Shown here: positions 33,985 through 43,648 of the stretch, piece by piece
How the letters are laid out: every line of letters starts with the position of its first letter
Numbering within the stretch: position 1 is the first letter of the stretch
Assembly: GCF_004348895.1 (NCBI RefSeq)
Contig: NZ_RRZK01000011.1
Span: 1-64,000 of the forward strand
Source: Pseudomonas vancouverensis
GTDB lineage: Bacteria > Pseudomonadota > Gammaproteobacteria > Pseudomonadales > Pseudomonadaceae
Length of the DNA stretch: 64,000 bases
Direction of reading: 5' to 3'
Program-made: the position numbers and the translations under genes
Notes under the pieces: generated by a model
Database searches by the model: none
The model's input: only the letters and a program-made list of their open reading frames with translations
What the model was told of the DNA's origin: nothing

Positions 33985-36296
33985 GGAGTTTCCACTGAGT
34001 TGATGAAAGGGGCGTATTGGTCAAGTTGCGCCGCCGACAACGGCCGGCTGAAGTGATAACCCTGGGCCACGTCGCAGCCGGCCAGTTTCAGGCACACCAC
34101 CTGCTCGCGGGTTTCCACGCCTTCGGCGACGATTTCCAGCCCCAGGCGTTTGGCCAGGATGATGGTCGACGAGACAATCGGACTGTCGTCGGGGCTGTTG
34201 GAGAGCGGTGCGATCAGCGTGCGGTCGATCTTCAGCTTGGTCAGCGGCAACGATTGCAAGTGGGCAAAACCGGCGTAACCCTTGCCGAAGTCGTCAAGGC
34301 TGATGTGCAGGCCGGCATTGCGCAGGCGCTGCAGGTGTTCGATGGCCTGGCCCTGATTGTCCAGCACTGTGGTTTCGGTGATCTCCAGTTCCAGGTAGTG
34401 CGGCTCAATGGCGTAACGATCCAGTTCGGCCAGCACCCGGTCACTGAAGTCGGCCTGGCGCAACTGGATCGTCGACACGTTGATCGACAGCGGAATGTAG
34501 CGACCTTGCCGTTGCCACAGGATCAGGCTCTCGCAGGCCAGGCGCAGCACCTCCCAACCCAGGGCGACGATGAAGCCGCTGCGCTCGGCCAGGGAGATGA
34601 AACGATCCGGGTAGAGCAGGCCGAACTCCGGGTGTTCCCAACGCACCAGCGCTTCGTAACCGTCGACCAGCAGGGTGTCGAGGCGGATCTGCGGCTGGTA
34701 ATGCAGGATGAATTGCCGCTCGCTCAAGGCTTCGCCAAAGGCTTGCTCGAGGGTGAACTCTTCAATGTCGGCAACGTTCAGCGAAGGGTCGAAATAACGA
34801 TACTGGCCGCGACCGGCGCGTTTGGCCGAATACATCGCGGCATCGGCGCTGCGGATCAACTCATCGATGTCCTGGCCATCCCGCGGGCACAGGCTGACGC
34901 CGACGCTCGGGCTGGTGCGCAGTTCGTGATGGTTGAGCGAATAGATCGCCGACAGCTTCTGTACCAGGGTCCGCACCCAGGTATCGATTTGCTCCTCGGT
35001 GCGTTCACCCGCCAGCAACACCACAAATTCGTCGCCGCCGAAACGCGCTGCTTCGTCGCCGGGTTCCAGCAGCCGTTGAATGCGCCCGGCCACCGCTTGC
35101 AGCAACAGGTCGCCGACCTTGTGCCCGAGCGAGTCATTGATCGATTTGAAGCGGTCCATGTCGATGAACAGGATCGCCAGCAACTGGCGTTTGCCACGCT
35201 GACGCGACAGGGTGAACGCGGCGACTTCGAGGAACTGCCGACGGTTGTGCAGGCCGCTCAGGTGATCGGTGGCGGCGGCATGGCTGCTGCGTCGGTGCTC
35301 TTCTTCGAGGCGGCCGATCAGTTGCTGGTTGACCTGTTGTGCCTGCTCCAGGGCGTTGAACGCCTCCTGACGTTTGCGCAGCACCCGTAGGGTCCACATC
35401 AGGCTGACCAGAATCAGCACGGTCATGCTCAGGTTGAGCCAGAACTGGCGCCTGTAGGTCTGCCGCGACGACTCGAGGATTTCATCGTCGGCCTGGCTGA
35501 CCATCACCGTGAAGCCGCGCTGGGGCACGCGCAGGTACATGCTCTGGAACGGTTCGATGCCGACAAACTGGGTGACCTTGCCCGCCAGGTCACCGCTGCC
35601 CGGCAATTCCGGGGTGATGGGCACGCCGGACAACACCACGCCGCTGTTGCTGATGCGTAAACGCTCCTGACCGTCGCTGTCGAGCAAGCGCAGCATGCCG
35701 CTCTGGCCCAGGTCGATGTGCTCGAACAGGCCGGCCAGATAGCCGATGTCCAGTTGCACGACGAGGATGCTGTCCATTTTGCCGCTGGCCGAATCCACCA
35801 ACGGCAACAGGAAGGGCAAGCGCCAGTTGGGCAGCGACGAATTGACCGGCGACGACAGGTCGGGCAGCAGCGGTTTGAAACCGTATTGGCTGGTGTGCCG
35901 GCGCAGTTGCGTCATCCACTGTACCGGCAGCTCTTGCGGTTCTTCGGAATGGCTGGTCGACAACAGGCGCCCGTCGCTGTCGTACAGGCTCATGCGCTTG
36001 AACACCGGGTCTTCGGCGAGCATGCGCACCAGCCCGCGACTCTGTTGCCCGAGGTTCTCGATGTCGCTGCGTGTCACCTTGCCCACGGCCTGGGCACGAT
36101 CCACCAGTTGGCGCAGGTTTTCCGCGGCAATCGTCGCCAGGTTCAGGTGTTCGGCGGATTTGGCCGCCAGGGCCTCATGCTGCGAGGTGGCTTCCTGCTG
36201 GAAATGCAGGGCCCATAGAAATACCAGGGTCGCCGCGCACAGACTCATGAGCAGCAACTGCAGAAAGTTCAGAGAGGAGAAGGACCGGCGGATCAC
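33972..36296 (-). CDS. membrane GGDEF-EAL cyclic-di-GMP protein
   Basis: The 774-residue inner-membrane protein has helices near 12-30 and 288-308 that bracket a large periplasmic dCACHE-like sensor. A short coiled segment, a GGDEF domain (ARFGGDEFVVLLAG, motif 420-424) and an EAL domain follow. The EAL domain has YEALVRWEHPEFG (Glu548), INVS, LELEITETT, DDFGKGYAG, KIDRTLI and AEGVET. Both motif sets look intact, so synthesis and breakdown of c-di-GMP are both possible. The KIDRTLI segment lacks the usual Phe. It is followed by an overlapping PhnD-like gene, a likely sensory partner. Confidence 0.93.
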   Translation of the reverse strand: MIRRSFSSLNFLQLLLMSLCAATLVFLWALHFQQEATSQHEALAAKSAEHLNLATIAAENLRQLVDRAQAVGKVTRSDIENLGQQSRGLVRMLAEDPVFKRMSLYDSDGRLLSTSHSEEPQELPVQWMTQLRRHTSQYGFKPLLPDLSSPVNSSLPNWRLPFLLPLVDSASGKMDSILVVQLDIGYLAGLFEHIDLGQSGMLRLLDSDGQERLRISNSGVVLSGVPITPELPGSGDLAGKVTQFVGIEPFQSMYLRVPQRGFTVMVSQADDEILESSRQTYRRQFWLNLSMTVLILVSLMWTLRVLRKRQEAFNALEQAQQVNQQLIGRLEEEHRRSSHAAATDHLSGLHNRRQFLEVAAFTLSRQRGKRQLLAILFIDMDRFKSINDSLGHKVGDLLLQAVAGRIQRLLEPGDEAARFGGDEFVVLLAGERTEEQIDTWVRTLVQKLSAIYSLNHHELRTSPSVGVSLCPRDGQDIDELIRSADAAMYSAKRAGRGQYRYFDPSLNVADIEEFTLEQAFGEALSERQFILHYQPQIRLDTLLVDGYEALVRWEHPEFGLLYPDRFISLAERSGFIVALGWEVLRLACESLILWQRQGRYIPLSINVSTIQLRQADFSDRVLAELDRYAIEPHYLELEITETTVLDNQGQAIEHLQRLRNAGLHISLDDFGKGYAGFAHLQSLPLTKLKIDRTLIAPLSNSPDDSPIVSSTIILAKRLGLEIVAEGVETREQVVCLKLAGCDVAQGYHFSRPLSAAQLDQYAPFINSVETPCVQ

Positions 36297-36493
36297 TCGT
36301 TATTATTCCTGCCGCGAAGTGGTGGCAGATTAGCATCAAGCACCGCTCCGATAATGAACATTTGATGTCTGGCGCCATGAAGTTGTCGTGATACGGGACG
36401 GGACAACGGGCGATGCGCTGCTAGACTTTTTGCCGGATCAGCCCGGGGGGAGGTTGTTTGACAGGTGAAGACAAACACGACCGGAGACCCGAC

Positions 36494-36865
36494 ATGACTA
36501 CGCATTCGACTGACGCTGAACAGATTGACCTTGCCGTGCGCAACTACGTGCAGGGCATGGTATTTGCCGACGAAGCCTTGTTGCGCCAGGCCTTTCATCC
36601 CGCCTGTTGCATCATCGGCCACTATCAGCAGGAACTGGAATGGGCATCGCTCGATGATTTCATCGCCGCCATCAAGGTAGAAGGGCCGGCGGCAGCGGGG
36701 GTGCAGCCGTTCTGGCAAGTATTGCATGTGGATGTCACGGGGGACGCGGCCACGGTCAAAGTCATCGACGACTATGCCGGCATGCGCTTTACCGATTACC
36801 TGTCGCTGCTGAAAGTCGACGGCCGCTGGGTGATCATCAACAAGCTGTATTACCTCCACGGCTAG
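36494..36865 (+). CDS. NTF2-like (SnoaL/lumazine-binding-2 type) protein
   Basis: The 123-residue cytoplasmic protein is a small NTF2-like fold. IDLAVRNYVQGMVFADEALL begins the first helices, AFHPACCIIGH is the usual pocket strand, and it ends VDGRWVIINKLYYLHG. The family includes enzymes and ligand-binding proteins; no function can be assigned. GGAG precedes this ATG, and an earlier in-frame start 12 codons upstream is unlikely. It is a single gene between the GGDEF-EAL gene and metE. Confidence 0.85.
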   Translation: MTTHSTDAEQIDLAVRNYVQGMVFADEALLRQAFHPACCIIGHYQQELEWASLDDFIAAIKVEGPAAAGVQPFWQVLHVDVTGDAATVKVIDDYAGMRFTDYLSLLKVDGRWVIINKLYYLHG

Positions 36866-36932
36866 GCTGCGATTGAACGGAATCAGGGGGCGATGGGCCG
36901 CTGAACATGAATCTGCCTTGATGAGCAAAACT

Positions 36933-36945
36933 CGTGATCATCACG
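36933..36945. promoter_or_regulatory. perfect palindrome upstream of metE
   Basis: CGTGATCATCACG is a perfect 13-base palindrome about 70 bases before the metE ATG. It may be a regulator site; I cannot match it to a known factor. Confidence 0.35.
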
Positions 36946-36952
36946 ATTAAAA

Positions 36953-36965
36953 TGAGTTTGTCTCA
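36953..36965. promoter_or_regulatory. candidate MetR-type site upstream of metE
   Basis: TGAG-N5-CTCA has the geometry of the MetR consensus TGAA-N5-TTCA with one change per half-site. It is about 50 bases before the metE ATG. The LysR-type regulator MetR activates metE in gamma-proteobacteria. Confidence 0.35.
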
Positions 36966-37016
36966 CAAGTACCCGAGTTACGACAATGACGCCATCAACC
37001 ACATGGAGTTTTTGTC

Positions 37017-39305
37017 ATGGCTTTGGCCCATTCCCTTGGATTTCCCCGCATCGGTCGCGACCGCGAACTGAAAAAGGCTCAAGAAGCGTTCTGGAAGGGC
37101 GAACTGGACGAAGCCGGCCTGCGCGCCGTTGGCCGTGACCTGCGCAAGCGTCACTGGGATTTGCAGAAAGACGCCGGCATCGAACTGCTGCCGGTAGGCG
37201 ATTTCGCCTGGTACGACCAGGTGCTGACCCACTCGCTGATGTTTGGTGTAGTCCCGGAACGTTTCCGCCCTCATGACAGCAAGAACACCCTGCAAACCCT
37301 GTTCGGCATGGCCCGTGGTGTCAGCGACAGCTGCTGCGGCGGTGCCCACGCCCAGGAAATGACCAAGTGGTTCGACACCAACTACCACTACCTGGTCCCG
37401 GAATTCAGTGCTGACCAGCAGTTCCAGCTGGGTTGGGAGCAACTCTTCGAAGAGGTCGAAGAAGCCCGCGCACTGGGTCACAACGTCAAGCCGGTGATCA
37501 TTGGCCCGCTGACGTACCTATGGCTGGGCAAGGCCAAGGGCGCCGAGTTCGACAAGCTGGACCTGCTCGATCGTCTGTTGCCGCTGTATGGCCAGATCTT
37601 CCAGCGTCTCGCTGCGCAAGGCGTTGATTGGGTACAGATCGACGAACCGATTCTGGTCCTCGACCTGCCGCAAGCCTGGAAAAATGCCTTTGAGCGCGCC
37701 TACAACCTGATCCAGCGCGACCCGCTGAAGAAACTGGTCGCCACCTATTTTGGTGGTCTGGAAGAGAACCTTGGCCTGGCCGCCAACCTGCCGGTCGACG
37801 GCCTGCACATCGACCTGGTGCGCGCACCGGACCAGTACCCGACCATTCTCGATCGCCTGCCGGCCTATAAAGTCTTGTCGCTGGGAGTGGTCAATGGCCG
37901 CAACGTCTGGCGTTGCGACCTGGAAAAAGCCCTGGTGACCTTGCAACACGCCAGCGAGCGTCTGGGCGATCGCCTGTGGGTTGCACCGTCCTGCTCGCTG
38001 TTGCACAGCCCGGTGGACCTGGGCCGCGAAGACAAGCTCGATGCCGAGTTGAAAAGCTGGCTGGCCTTTGCCGTGCAGAAGTGTGAAGAGGTGGCGGTAT
38101 TGGCCCAGGCCGTCAATCAACCGCAGGCACCCAGGGTCGTTGAAGCCTTGGCGCAAAGCCGTGCCGTTCAGGCCGCCCGTGCTGCTTCGCCACGTATCCA
38201 CAAGCCTGCGGTTCAGGCCCGCGTCGCAGCGATTACCGCCAAAGACAGCCAGCGCCAATCGCTGTTCGCCCAACGCATCGAGAAACAGCGCGCCGGTTTG
38301 AACCTGCCACTGTTCCCGACCACCACCATCGGTTCGTTCCCGCAAACCGCGTCGATCCGGCTGGCGCGTCAGTCGTTCAAGCAAGGCAAGCTGACCGAAG
38401 CCGAGTACACCGAAGCCATGCACAGCGAGATCCGTCACGCCGTGCAGGTGCAGGAACGCCTGGGCCTGGATGTGCTGGTGCACGGTGAGGCCGAACGCAA
38501 CGACATGGTCGAGTACTTCGCCGAGCAACTCGACGGCTACGTGTTCACCCGGTTCGGCTGGGTGCAGAGCTACGGTTCGCGTTGCGTGAAACCGGCGGTG
38601 ATCTTCGGCGACCTGAGCCGCCCGAACGCCATGACCGTGGAGTGGATTCGCTACGCCCAGGGCCTCACCGACAAGGTGATGAAGGGCATGCTCACCGGTC
38701 CCGTGACCATGCTGATGTGGTCGTTCCCCCGCGAAGACGTGAGCCGTGAAGTGCAGGCGCGTCAGCTGGCCCTGGCCATTCGCGACGAAGTGGTCGACCT
38801 GGAAGCGGCCGGCATCAGGATCGTGCAGATCGATGAAGCGGCGTTCCGTGAAGGCTTGCCGTTGCGCCAGGCGCAGTGGCAGCACTACCTGGACTGGGCA
38901 ACCGAAGTGTTCCGCTTGTGTGCCAGCGGCGTGCGTGACGAAACCCAGATCCACACGCACATGTGCTACAGCGAATTCAACGACGTGATCGAGTCCATCG
39001 CCGCCATGGATGCCGACGTGATCACCATCGAGACCTCGCGGTCGGACATGGAGCTGCTGGACGCGTTCGAAGCCTTCGCGTACCCCAACGAAATCGGCCC
39101 GGGCGTGTACGACATCCATTCGCCACGGGTACCGGACTCGGCGGAAATGGCCAACCTGTTGCGCAAGGCGGCGCAGCGAATTCCGGCTGAACGCCTGTGG
39201 GTCAACCCGGACTGCGGCCTGAAAACCCGCGGCTGGCCGGAAACCGAAGCGGCACTGGTGCACATGGTCAACGCCGCCCGCAAGTTACGCGTCGAATTGG
39301 CCTGA
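37017..39305 (+). CDS. metE: cobalamin-independent methionine synthase
   Basis: The 762-residue cytoplasmic zinc enzyme transfers a methyl group from 5-methyltetrahydropteroyl-triglutamate to homocysteine, giving methionine. It has two related halves. The N-terminal half begins [20 protein letters not shown]. The catalytic C-terminal half (from about 430; [17 protein letters not shown]) carries the zinc ligands in [13 protein letters not shown] near residue 650 and [15 protein letters not shown] near 725. Length matches E. coli MetE. GGAG lies eight bases from ATG. No metR gene is adjacent. Confidence 0.97.
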   Translation: MALAHSLGFPRIGRDRELKKAQEAFWKGELDEAGLRAVGRDLRKRHWDLQKDAGIELLPVGDFAWYDQVLTHSLMFGVVPERFRPHDSKNTLQTLFGMARGVSDSCCGGAHAQEMTKWFDTNYHYLVPEFSADQQFQLGWEQLFEEVEEARALGHNVKPVIIGPLTYLWLGKAKGAEFDKLDLLDRLLPLYGQIFQRLAAQGVDWVQIDEPILVLDLPQAWKNAFERAYNLIQRDPLKKLVATYFGGLEENLGLAANLPVDGLHIDLVRAPDQYPTILDRLPAYKVLSLGVVNGRNVWRCDLEKALVTLQHASERLGDRLWVAPSCSLLHSPVDLGREDKLDAELKSWLAFAVQKCEEVAVLAQAVNQPQAPRVVEALAQSRAVQAARAASPRIHKPAVQARVAAITAKDSQRQSLFAQRIEKQRAGLNLPLFPTTTIGSFPQTASIRLARQSFKQGKLTEAEYTEAMHSEIRHAVQVQERLGLDVLVHGEAERNDMVEYFAEQLDGYVFTRFGWVQSYGSRCVKPAVIFGDLSRPNAMTVEWIRYAQGLTDKVMKGMLTGPVTMLMWSFPREDVSREVQARQLALAIRDEVVDLEAAGIRIVQIDEAAFREGLPLRQAQWQHYLDWATEVFRLCASGVRDETQIHTHMCYSEFNDVIESIAAMDADVITIETSRSDMELLDAFEAFAYPNEIGPGVYDIHSPRVPDSAEMANLLRKAAQRIPAERLWVNPDCGLKTRGWPETEAALVHMVNAARKLRVELA

Positions 39306-39320
39306 CATTTATCGCGAATA

Positions 39321-39357
39321 AAAAAACCGGAGCACCTCACTGTGCTCCGGTTTTTTT
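39321..39357. terminator. bidirectional intrinsic terminator between metE and the APC permease
   Basis: CCGGAGCAC pairs with GTGCTCCGG across CTCACT, with six A before and seven T after. It is a textbook terminator that can serve both convergent genes. Confidence 0.93.
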
Positions 39358-39369
39358 ATGCAGTCGCGA

Positions 39370-40935
39370 TCAACCGTTCGCGTGTTTGTTCAGCGCCGCT
39401 TCCGCCGCGGCGATCTCTGCCTGACGCTTGACGATCACGTCGCCAATCGGTGGGCCCTGGAAGCGCCGGGCTTCAAAGCCGAACCAGACGATGGCGGTCA
39501 GGATCAGGAAGCCGATGGTGATGTACAGCGCCCAGTCGTTCGGTGGCTGAATGCCAATGATGAAAATGATCACCATCGACAGCACCGAGAGCAGGGCGAC
39601 CACCGTGTACCAGAAGCGGCCCATGCTCCAGGGGCCCATGGTCGGCCATTTCGAGGTGCCGTAGGCGAACAGCCCGAGCACGATGGGGATGATGAACGAG
39701 AAGAACAGGAAGATCACCGTGCAGGAGACGACGATGGTGTAGACCGGCGTGGCGCCGACCGAGATCACCGACGAACCCCAGTCGAACAGTACCGCCAGCA
39801 CGGCACCGGTCCAGATCGCGGCCACCGGGCTGCGAAACTTCGGCGAGACCGAAGACAGCGCCTTGGAGCAGGGCAGGCCGCCATCCCGGGAGAAAGCGAA
39901 GATCATCCGCGACACTGAGGTCACGGTCGCCAGCCCGCAGAGGATTTGCGAGACGAAGATCGCCAGGTACAGCGCCTCTTTCACACCGGGGCTGACCTGG
40001 GTGTTCATCGCCCAGAAAAACACGTTCCAGCCTTGCTTGGCTGCATCATCCATGTTCGGTAGCAACAGCACGAACGAGCAGAGCATCAGCCAGCCAAACA
40101 GCAACGACCAGACCACCGACATGACCATGCCGCGCGGCACCGAAACCGCCGCATTACGGGTTTCCTCCGAGGTGTGCGCCGAGGCGTCGTAGCCGGTGAT
40201 GGTGTAGATCGGCAGCAGCAGGCCGAGCATGAAGATCCAGCCGTTGGACACTTGCGGCCAGACCGCGCCGCCGGCATCGCCCGAATAGTTGCTGAAGGTC
40301 CACAGCCGCGAGAACTCGTAGCTGGGGGCGAAGATCAGGCAGACGATGGTCAGGGCCAGTGCCGTGGCGAAAATCAGGTAACCGGAAAAATCGGTGAGCC
40401 TGGCGGTCAGGCCGATACCCAGGTGGTTGCACAGCGCCTGCAGACCGGTCAGCACCGCGAGAAAAATCACCCGGACAGTGGTCGTGTCTTCCATGCCCAG
40501 CGCCGGACCAAAGGCGCCGAAGAAGAAGTAATAGGTGCCGACGTTGATCGCCCCCAACACCGTCACCAGCCCGAGCAGGTTGAACCAGGCGGTCAGCCAG
40601 CCGGTGAAGCGGTTGCCGAGGATCGAGCCCCAGTGATACAGGCCGCCGGCGGTAGGGTAGGCCGAGGAAATCTGCGCCATGGCCAGGGCAAAGACCCCGG
40701 AAATCAGGCAGCCGATCGGCCAGCCGATACCGATGGAAGCACCGCCCGCGCCCGAAGTGCCCTGGGCCAGTGAGTTGATCCCGCCGGAGAGGATGCAGAT
40801 GATCGAGAAGGAAATCGCGAAATTGGAGAATACTCCCATCCGACGCGAGAGTTGCTGGGCATAGCCCATGCTGTGCAGCGCCTTGGTGTCATCGTCCAGC
40901 GGTGCGCCCGTATCGGGCTGATTGTTAGAGTTCAT
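39370..40935 (-). CDS. APC-family amino acid/amine permease
   Basis: The 521-residue inner-membrane protein has about twelve helices. FSIICILSGGINSLAQGT near 45 includes the substrate-loop glycines, and GYDASAHTSEETRNA near 265 is the signature of the APC amino acid/choline (GABA-permease-like) branch. Likely substrates are an amine, amino alcohol or amino acid. It follows the ligase / aldehyde dehydrogenase / alcohol dehydrogenase genes on the same strand after a 135-base gap, so it probably imports their substrate. AGGGG precedes the ATG. Confidence 0.88.
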   Translation of the reverse strand: MNSNNQPDTGAPLDDDTKALHSMGYAQQLSRRMGVFSNFAISFSIICILSGGINSLAQGTSGAGGASIGIGWPIGCLISGVFALAMAQISSAYPTAGGLYHWGSILGNRFTGWLTAWFNLLGLVTVLGAINVGTYYFFFGAFGPALGMEDTTTVRVIFLAVLTGLQALCNHLGIGLTARLTDFSGYLIFATALALTIVCLIFAPSYEFSRLWTFSNYSGDAGGAVWPQVSNGWIFMLGLLLPIYTITGYDASAHTSEETRNAAVSVPRGMVMSVVWSLLFGWLMLCSFVLLLPNMDDAAKQGWNVFFWAMNTQVSPGVKEALYLAIFVSQILCGLATVTSVSRMIFAFSRDGGLPCSKALSSVSPKFRSPVAAIWTGAVLAVLFDWGSSVISVGATPVYTIVVSCTVIFLFFSFIIPIVLGLFAYGTSKWPTMGPWSMGRFWYTVVALLSVLSMVIIFIIGIQPPNDWALYITIGFLILTAIVWFGFEARRFQGPPIGDVIVKRQAEIAAAEAALNKHANG

Positions 40936-41070
40936 TGCATGTGCCCCTGCAGGTTTTGATACGCATCCACCCGGTTCTCGGATGGCCTGGCCTTCAACCC
41001 CTTGTCGTACTGCTCCTGTTGTCTGTTGCCTGAAACCTGCCCCTATGGCGACGCCGGGCAGTCGATTGCT

Positions 41071-42231
41071 CTACAGGCGGCCGTGATACGCCGCGCTGAA
41101 AATCTCCGCCACGCCGGCCCGGGTCAGGGGCAGCGGGTTGCCGCCGGCCGACGGGTCGACGATGGCCATGTCCGCGATCAGCTCGGCCTGCTTGTCGTCC
41201 ACGCCCAGCTCGAACAGCGTGTGCGGCACGGCGATGTCCTTACGCAGCTTGAGGATGAACGCGAGAAAGCTGTCGAAGCCCGGGGAGGGCAGGCCCAACC
41301 AGGCGGCCAGGCGCGTAATGCGTTCCTCGATGGCCGGGCGATTGAACTTCAGCACATAGGGCATCAACGTCGCGTTGGTCATGCCGTGATGGGTGTCGTA
41401 CAGCGCGCCGATGGGATGGGCCAACGCGTGCATGCCGCCCAGGCCTTTCTGAAAGGCCGTCGCACCCATGGCCGCCGCGGCGAGCATCTGCCCGCGGGCT
41501 TCGAGGTCGTCAGGTACGTGCACGGCGCGCACCAATGCCTGGCTCACCAGACGCATGCCCTCGACCGCAATGCCGTCGGCCAGCGGGTGGAAACCGGGGG
41601 CGCAGTAAGCTTCAAGGCAATGGGACAGGGCGTCCATGCCGGTCCCGGCGGTGATTTTGGCCGGCATGCCGACGCTTAGGGTCGGGTCACTGATGACTAC
41701 GCGTGGCATCATTTTCGGATGGAAGATGATGCGTTTGGTGTGCGTGCGCTCGTCGATGATCACCGCCGCGCGGCCCACTTCGGAACCGGTGCCGGCCGTG
41801 GTCGGCACGGCGATCACCGGGGCGATGCGACTCTCATCGGCGCGGGTCCAGTAGTCGCCGATGTCCTCGAAATCCCAGACCGGACGGGACTGACCGCTCA
41901 TGAACGCAATGAGCTTGCCCATGTCCAGGCCGCTGCCGCCGCCGAAAGCCACCACGCCATCGTGCTTGCCGTTGCGCCAGGCGTCGAGACCACCGGCCAG
42001 GTTGGCTTCGACCGGGTTGGGCTTGAGGTCGCTGAACAGCGCCGCACCCAGGCCGGCATCGCGCATGGCGTCCAGTGCGGCGAGGGTGATCGGCGCTTTC
42101 GCCAGGCCACTGTCGGTGACCAGCAAGGGTCGCTGGATTCCCTGGGCGCGACAGACCTCGGCCAGCTCGGCGATGCGCCCGGCGCCGAAACGAATGCTCG
42201 TGGGGTAGTTCCAGTTTCCAGTCAGGCTCAT
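41071..42231 (-). CDS. iron-containing alcohol dehydrogenase
   Basis: The 386-residue NAD(P)-dependent group III dehydrogenase has the nucleotide loop VVAFGGGSGLDMGKL (about 92-106) and VPTTAGTGSE. The metal ligands lie in AGTGMDALSHCLEAYCAPGF (Asp, His) and GGMHALAHPIGALYDTHHGM (His, His). It would oxidise a primary alcohol to an aldehyde. It lies three bases after the aldehyde dehydrogenase gene, which would take the product. A paralogous pair lies at 57024-59715. Confidence 0.92.
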   Translation of the reverse strand: MSLTGNWNYPTSIRFGAGRIAELAEVCRAQGIQRPLLVTDSGLAKAPITLAALDAMRDAGLGAALFSDLKPNPVEANLAGGLDAWRNGKHDGVVAFGGGSGLDMGKLIAFMSGQSRPVWDFEDIGDYWTRADESRIAPVIAVPTTAGTGSEVGRAAVIIDERTHTKRIIFHPKMMPRVVISDPTLSVGMPAKITAGTGMDALSHCLEAYCAPGFHPLADGIAVEGMRLVSQALVRAVHVPDDLEARGQMLAAAAMGATAFQKGLGGMHALAHPIGALYDTHHGMTNATLMPYVLKFNRPAIEERITRLAAWLGLPSPGFDSFLAFILKLRKDIAVPHTLFELGVDDKQAELIADMAIVDPSAGGNPLPLTRAGVAEIFSAAYHGRL

Positions 42232-42234
42232 GGT

Positions 42235-43626
42235 TCAGATCTCGTGGCGCAAATGGAAGGATTTGGCGCGGGTCAGGTGCTCGTAGCCCAGGCTCGACAG
42301 GGTGACGCCGCGTCCGCTGTTCTTCACCCCGGTCCAGGCCAGGGCCGGGTCGAGGTAATCGCAGCGGTTCATGAACAGGGTGCCGGTGTCGACCTGCTCG
42401 CCCAGACGCTCGGCGGCATCAAGGTCGCGGGTCCAGATCGAGGCGCTGAGCCCGAACTCACTGTCGTTCATCAGGGCGATGGCTTGGTCATCGCCCTTGA
42501 CCGGCATGATGCCGACCACCGGGCCGAAGCTTTCGTCGCGCATGACTGACATCTGATGGCTCACATCGACCAGCACTTGAGGGGCGAGGTACGCGCCGCC
42601 GGGCACATCGGCAGCAAAAGCCTGTGGATCGATCAGCGCCCGCGCACCCTGGGCCAGCGCTTCGGCGATCTGCCCGCGCACGAACATGGCCGCACCGGGT
42701 GTCACCATCGGGCCCAGCGTGGTCGCCTCATCCAAGGGGTTGCCCAATACGTACTGGCGGGTGAGGGCGGCGAAACCCTCGACGAATGCCGGGTAGATTT
42801 TTTCATCGACGTAGATCCGCTCCACGGCGCAGCAACTCTGCCCGGAGTTGAAGAAACTGCCGTCCACCAGGTTTTCCACGGCATGCTCCAGGTTGGCATC
42901 GGCGCGTACATAGGCCGGGTCCTTGCCGCCCAATTCCAGGCCCAGACCGAGGAAGCGTCCGGTGGCGGCGCTCTCCATGGCTTTGCCGGCATCCACCGAA
43001 CCTGTGAAGTTCACTTGCTGCACGCGTCCGCTGGCAATCATCGCGCCGGTGTCGGTATGGCTGAGCAGCAGGTTGTGGAACAGCCCCTCGGGTAAATGCG
43101 CGCGGTGCATGGCTTCGGCGAATCGTTCGCCCACCAGCAGGGTTTGCGAGGCATGTTTGAGGATCACGCTGTTGCCGGCCATCAACGCCGGAATGATGCT
43201 GTTGACCGCCGTCAGGTAAGGGTAATTCCACGGCGCAACCACCAGCACGGTGCCCAATGGATCACGTTTGATGAAGCGACGAAAACCCGCGACGGGCGAG
43301 GGTTCGACCACTGCCAGAGCTTGCGCGGCGATGGCGATCATGTGCCGCGCCCGCTCCTCGAAACCGCGCAGCTCGCCGGCGCCAAAACGCACCGGACGGC
43401 CCATCTGCCAGGCCAGTTCCGGGACGATCTGGTCTTTCATGCCGAGCATGGCGTCAACCACGGCATTGCAAAACGCCGCGCGTTCGCTCAGGGGCCGGCG
43501 TTGCCACTGCGCCTGGGCGCTGGCGGCGGCCTGCAGTGCCTGTTCGATCTGAGCCGGCGTGGTGTACGGACGTTCGGCATAGACCCGGCCATCAACCGGG
43601 GAAATCAGTTGAATCGTTGCAGTCAT
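42235..43626 (-). CDS. aldehyde dehydrogenase (NAD-dependent family)
   Basis: The 463-residue soluble enzyme has VVAPWNYPYLTAVNSIIPAL near 135, the general-base Glu in GLGLELGGKDPAYV near 240 and the catalytic Cys in FFNSGQSCCAVERIYV near 275. It oxidises an aldehyde to a carboxylic acid. It is shorter than most family members (about 480-500). It lies 22 bases after the glutamine-synthetase-like gene and 3 bases before the alcohol dehydrogenase gene, so the three form a tight operon. I chose MTATIQL; the frame begins five codons earlier with GTG-type options. Confidence 0.92.
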   Translation of the reverse strand: MTATIQLISPVDGRVYAERPYTTPAQIEQALQAAASAQAQWQRRPLSERAAFCNAVVDAMLGMKDQIVPELAWQMGRPVRFGAGELRGFEERARHMIAIAAQALAVVEPSPVAGFRRFIKRDPLGTVLVVAPWNYPYLTAVNSIIPALMAGNSVILKHASQTLLVGERFAEAMHRAHLPEGLFHNLLLSHTDTGAMIASGRVQQVNFTGSVDAGKAMESAATGRFLGLGLELGGKDPAYVRADANLEHAVENLVDGSFFNSGQSCCAVERIYVDEKIYPAFVEGFAALTRQYVLGNPLDEATTLGPMVTPGAAMFVRGQIAEALAQGARALIDPQAFAADVPGGAYLAPQVLVDVSHQMSVMRDESFGPVVGIMPVKGDDQAIALMNDSEFGLSASIWTRDLDAAERLGEQVDTGTLFMNRCDYLDPALAWTGVKNSGRGVTLSSLGYEHLTRAKSFHLRHEI

Positions 43627-43648
43627 GATGTTCTCAACCACCCTGGTG

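Noticed and set aside
36866..37016. Cobalamin riboswitch upstream of metE
   Set aside because: The gap is about 150 bases and shows no B12-box-like sequence; a riboswitch of that class would not fit.
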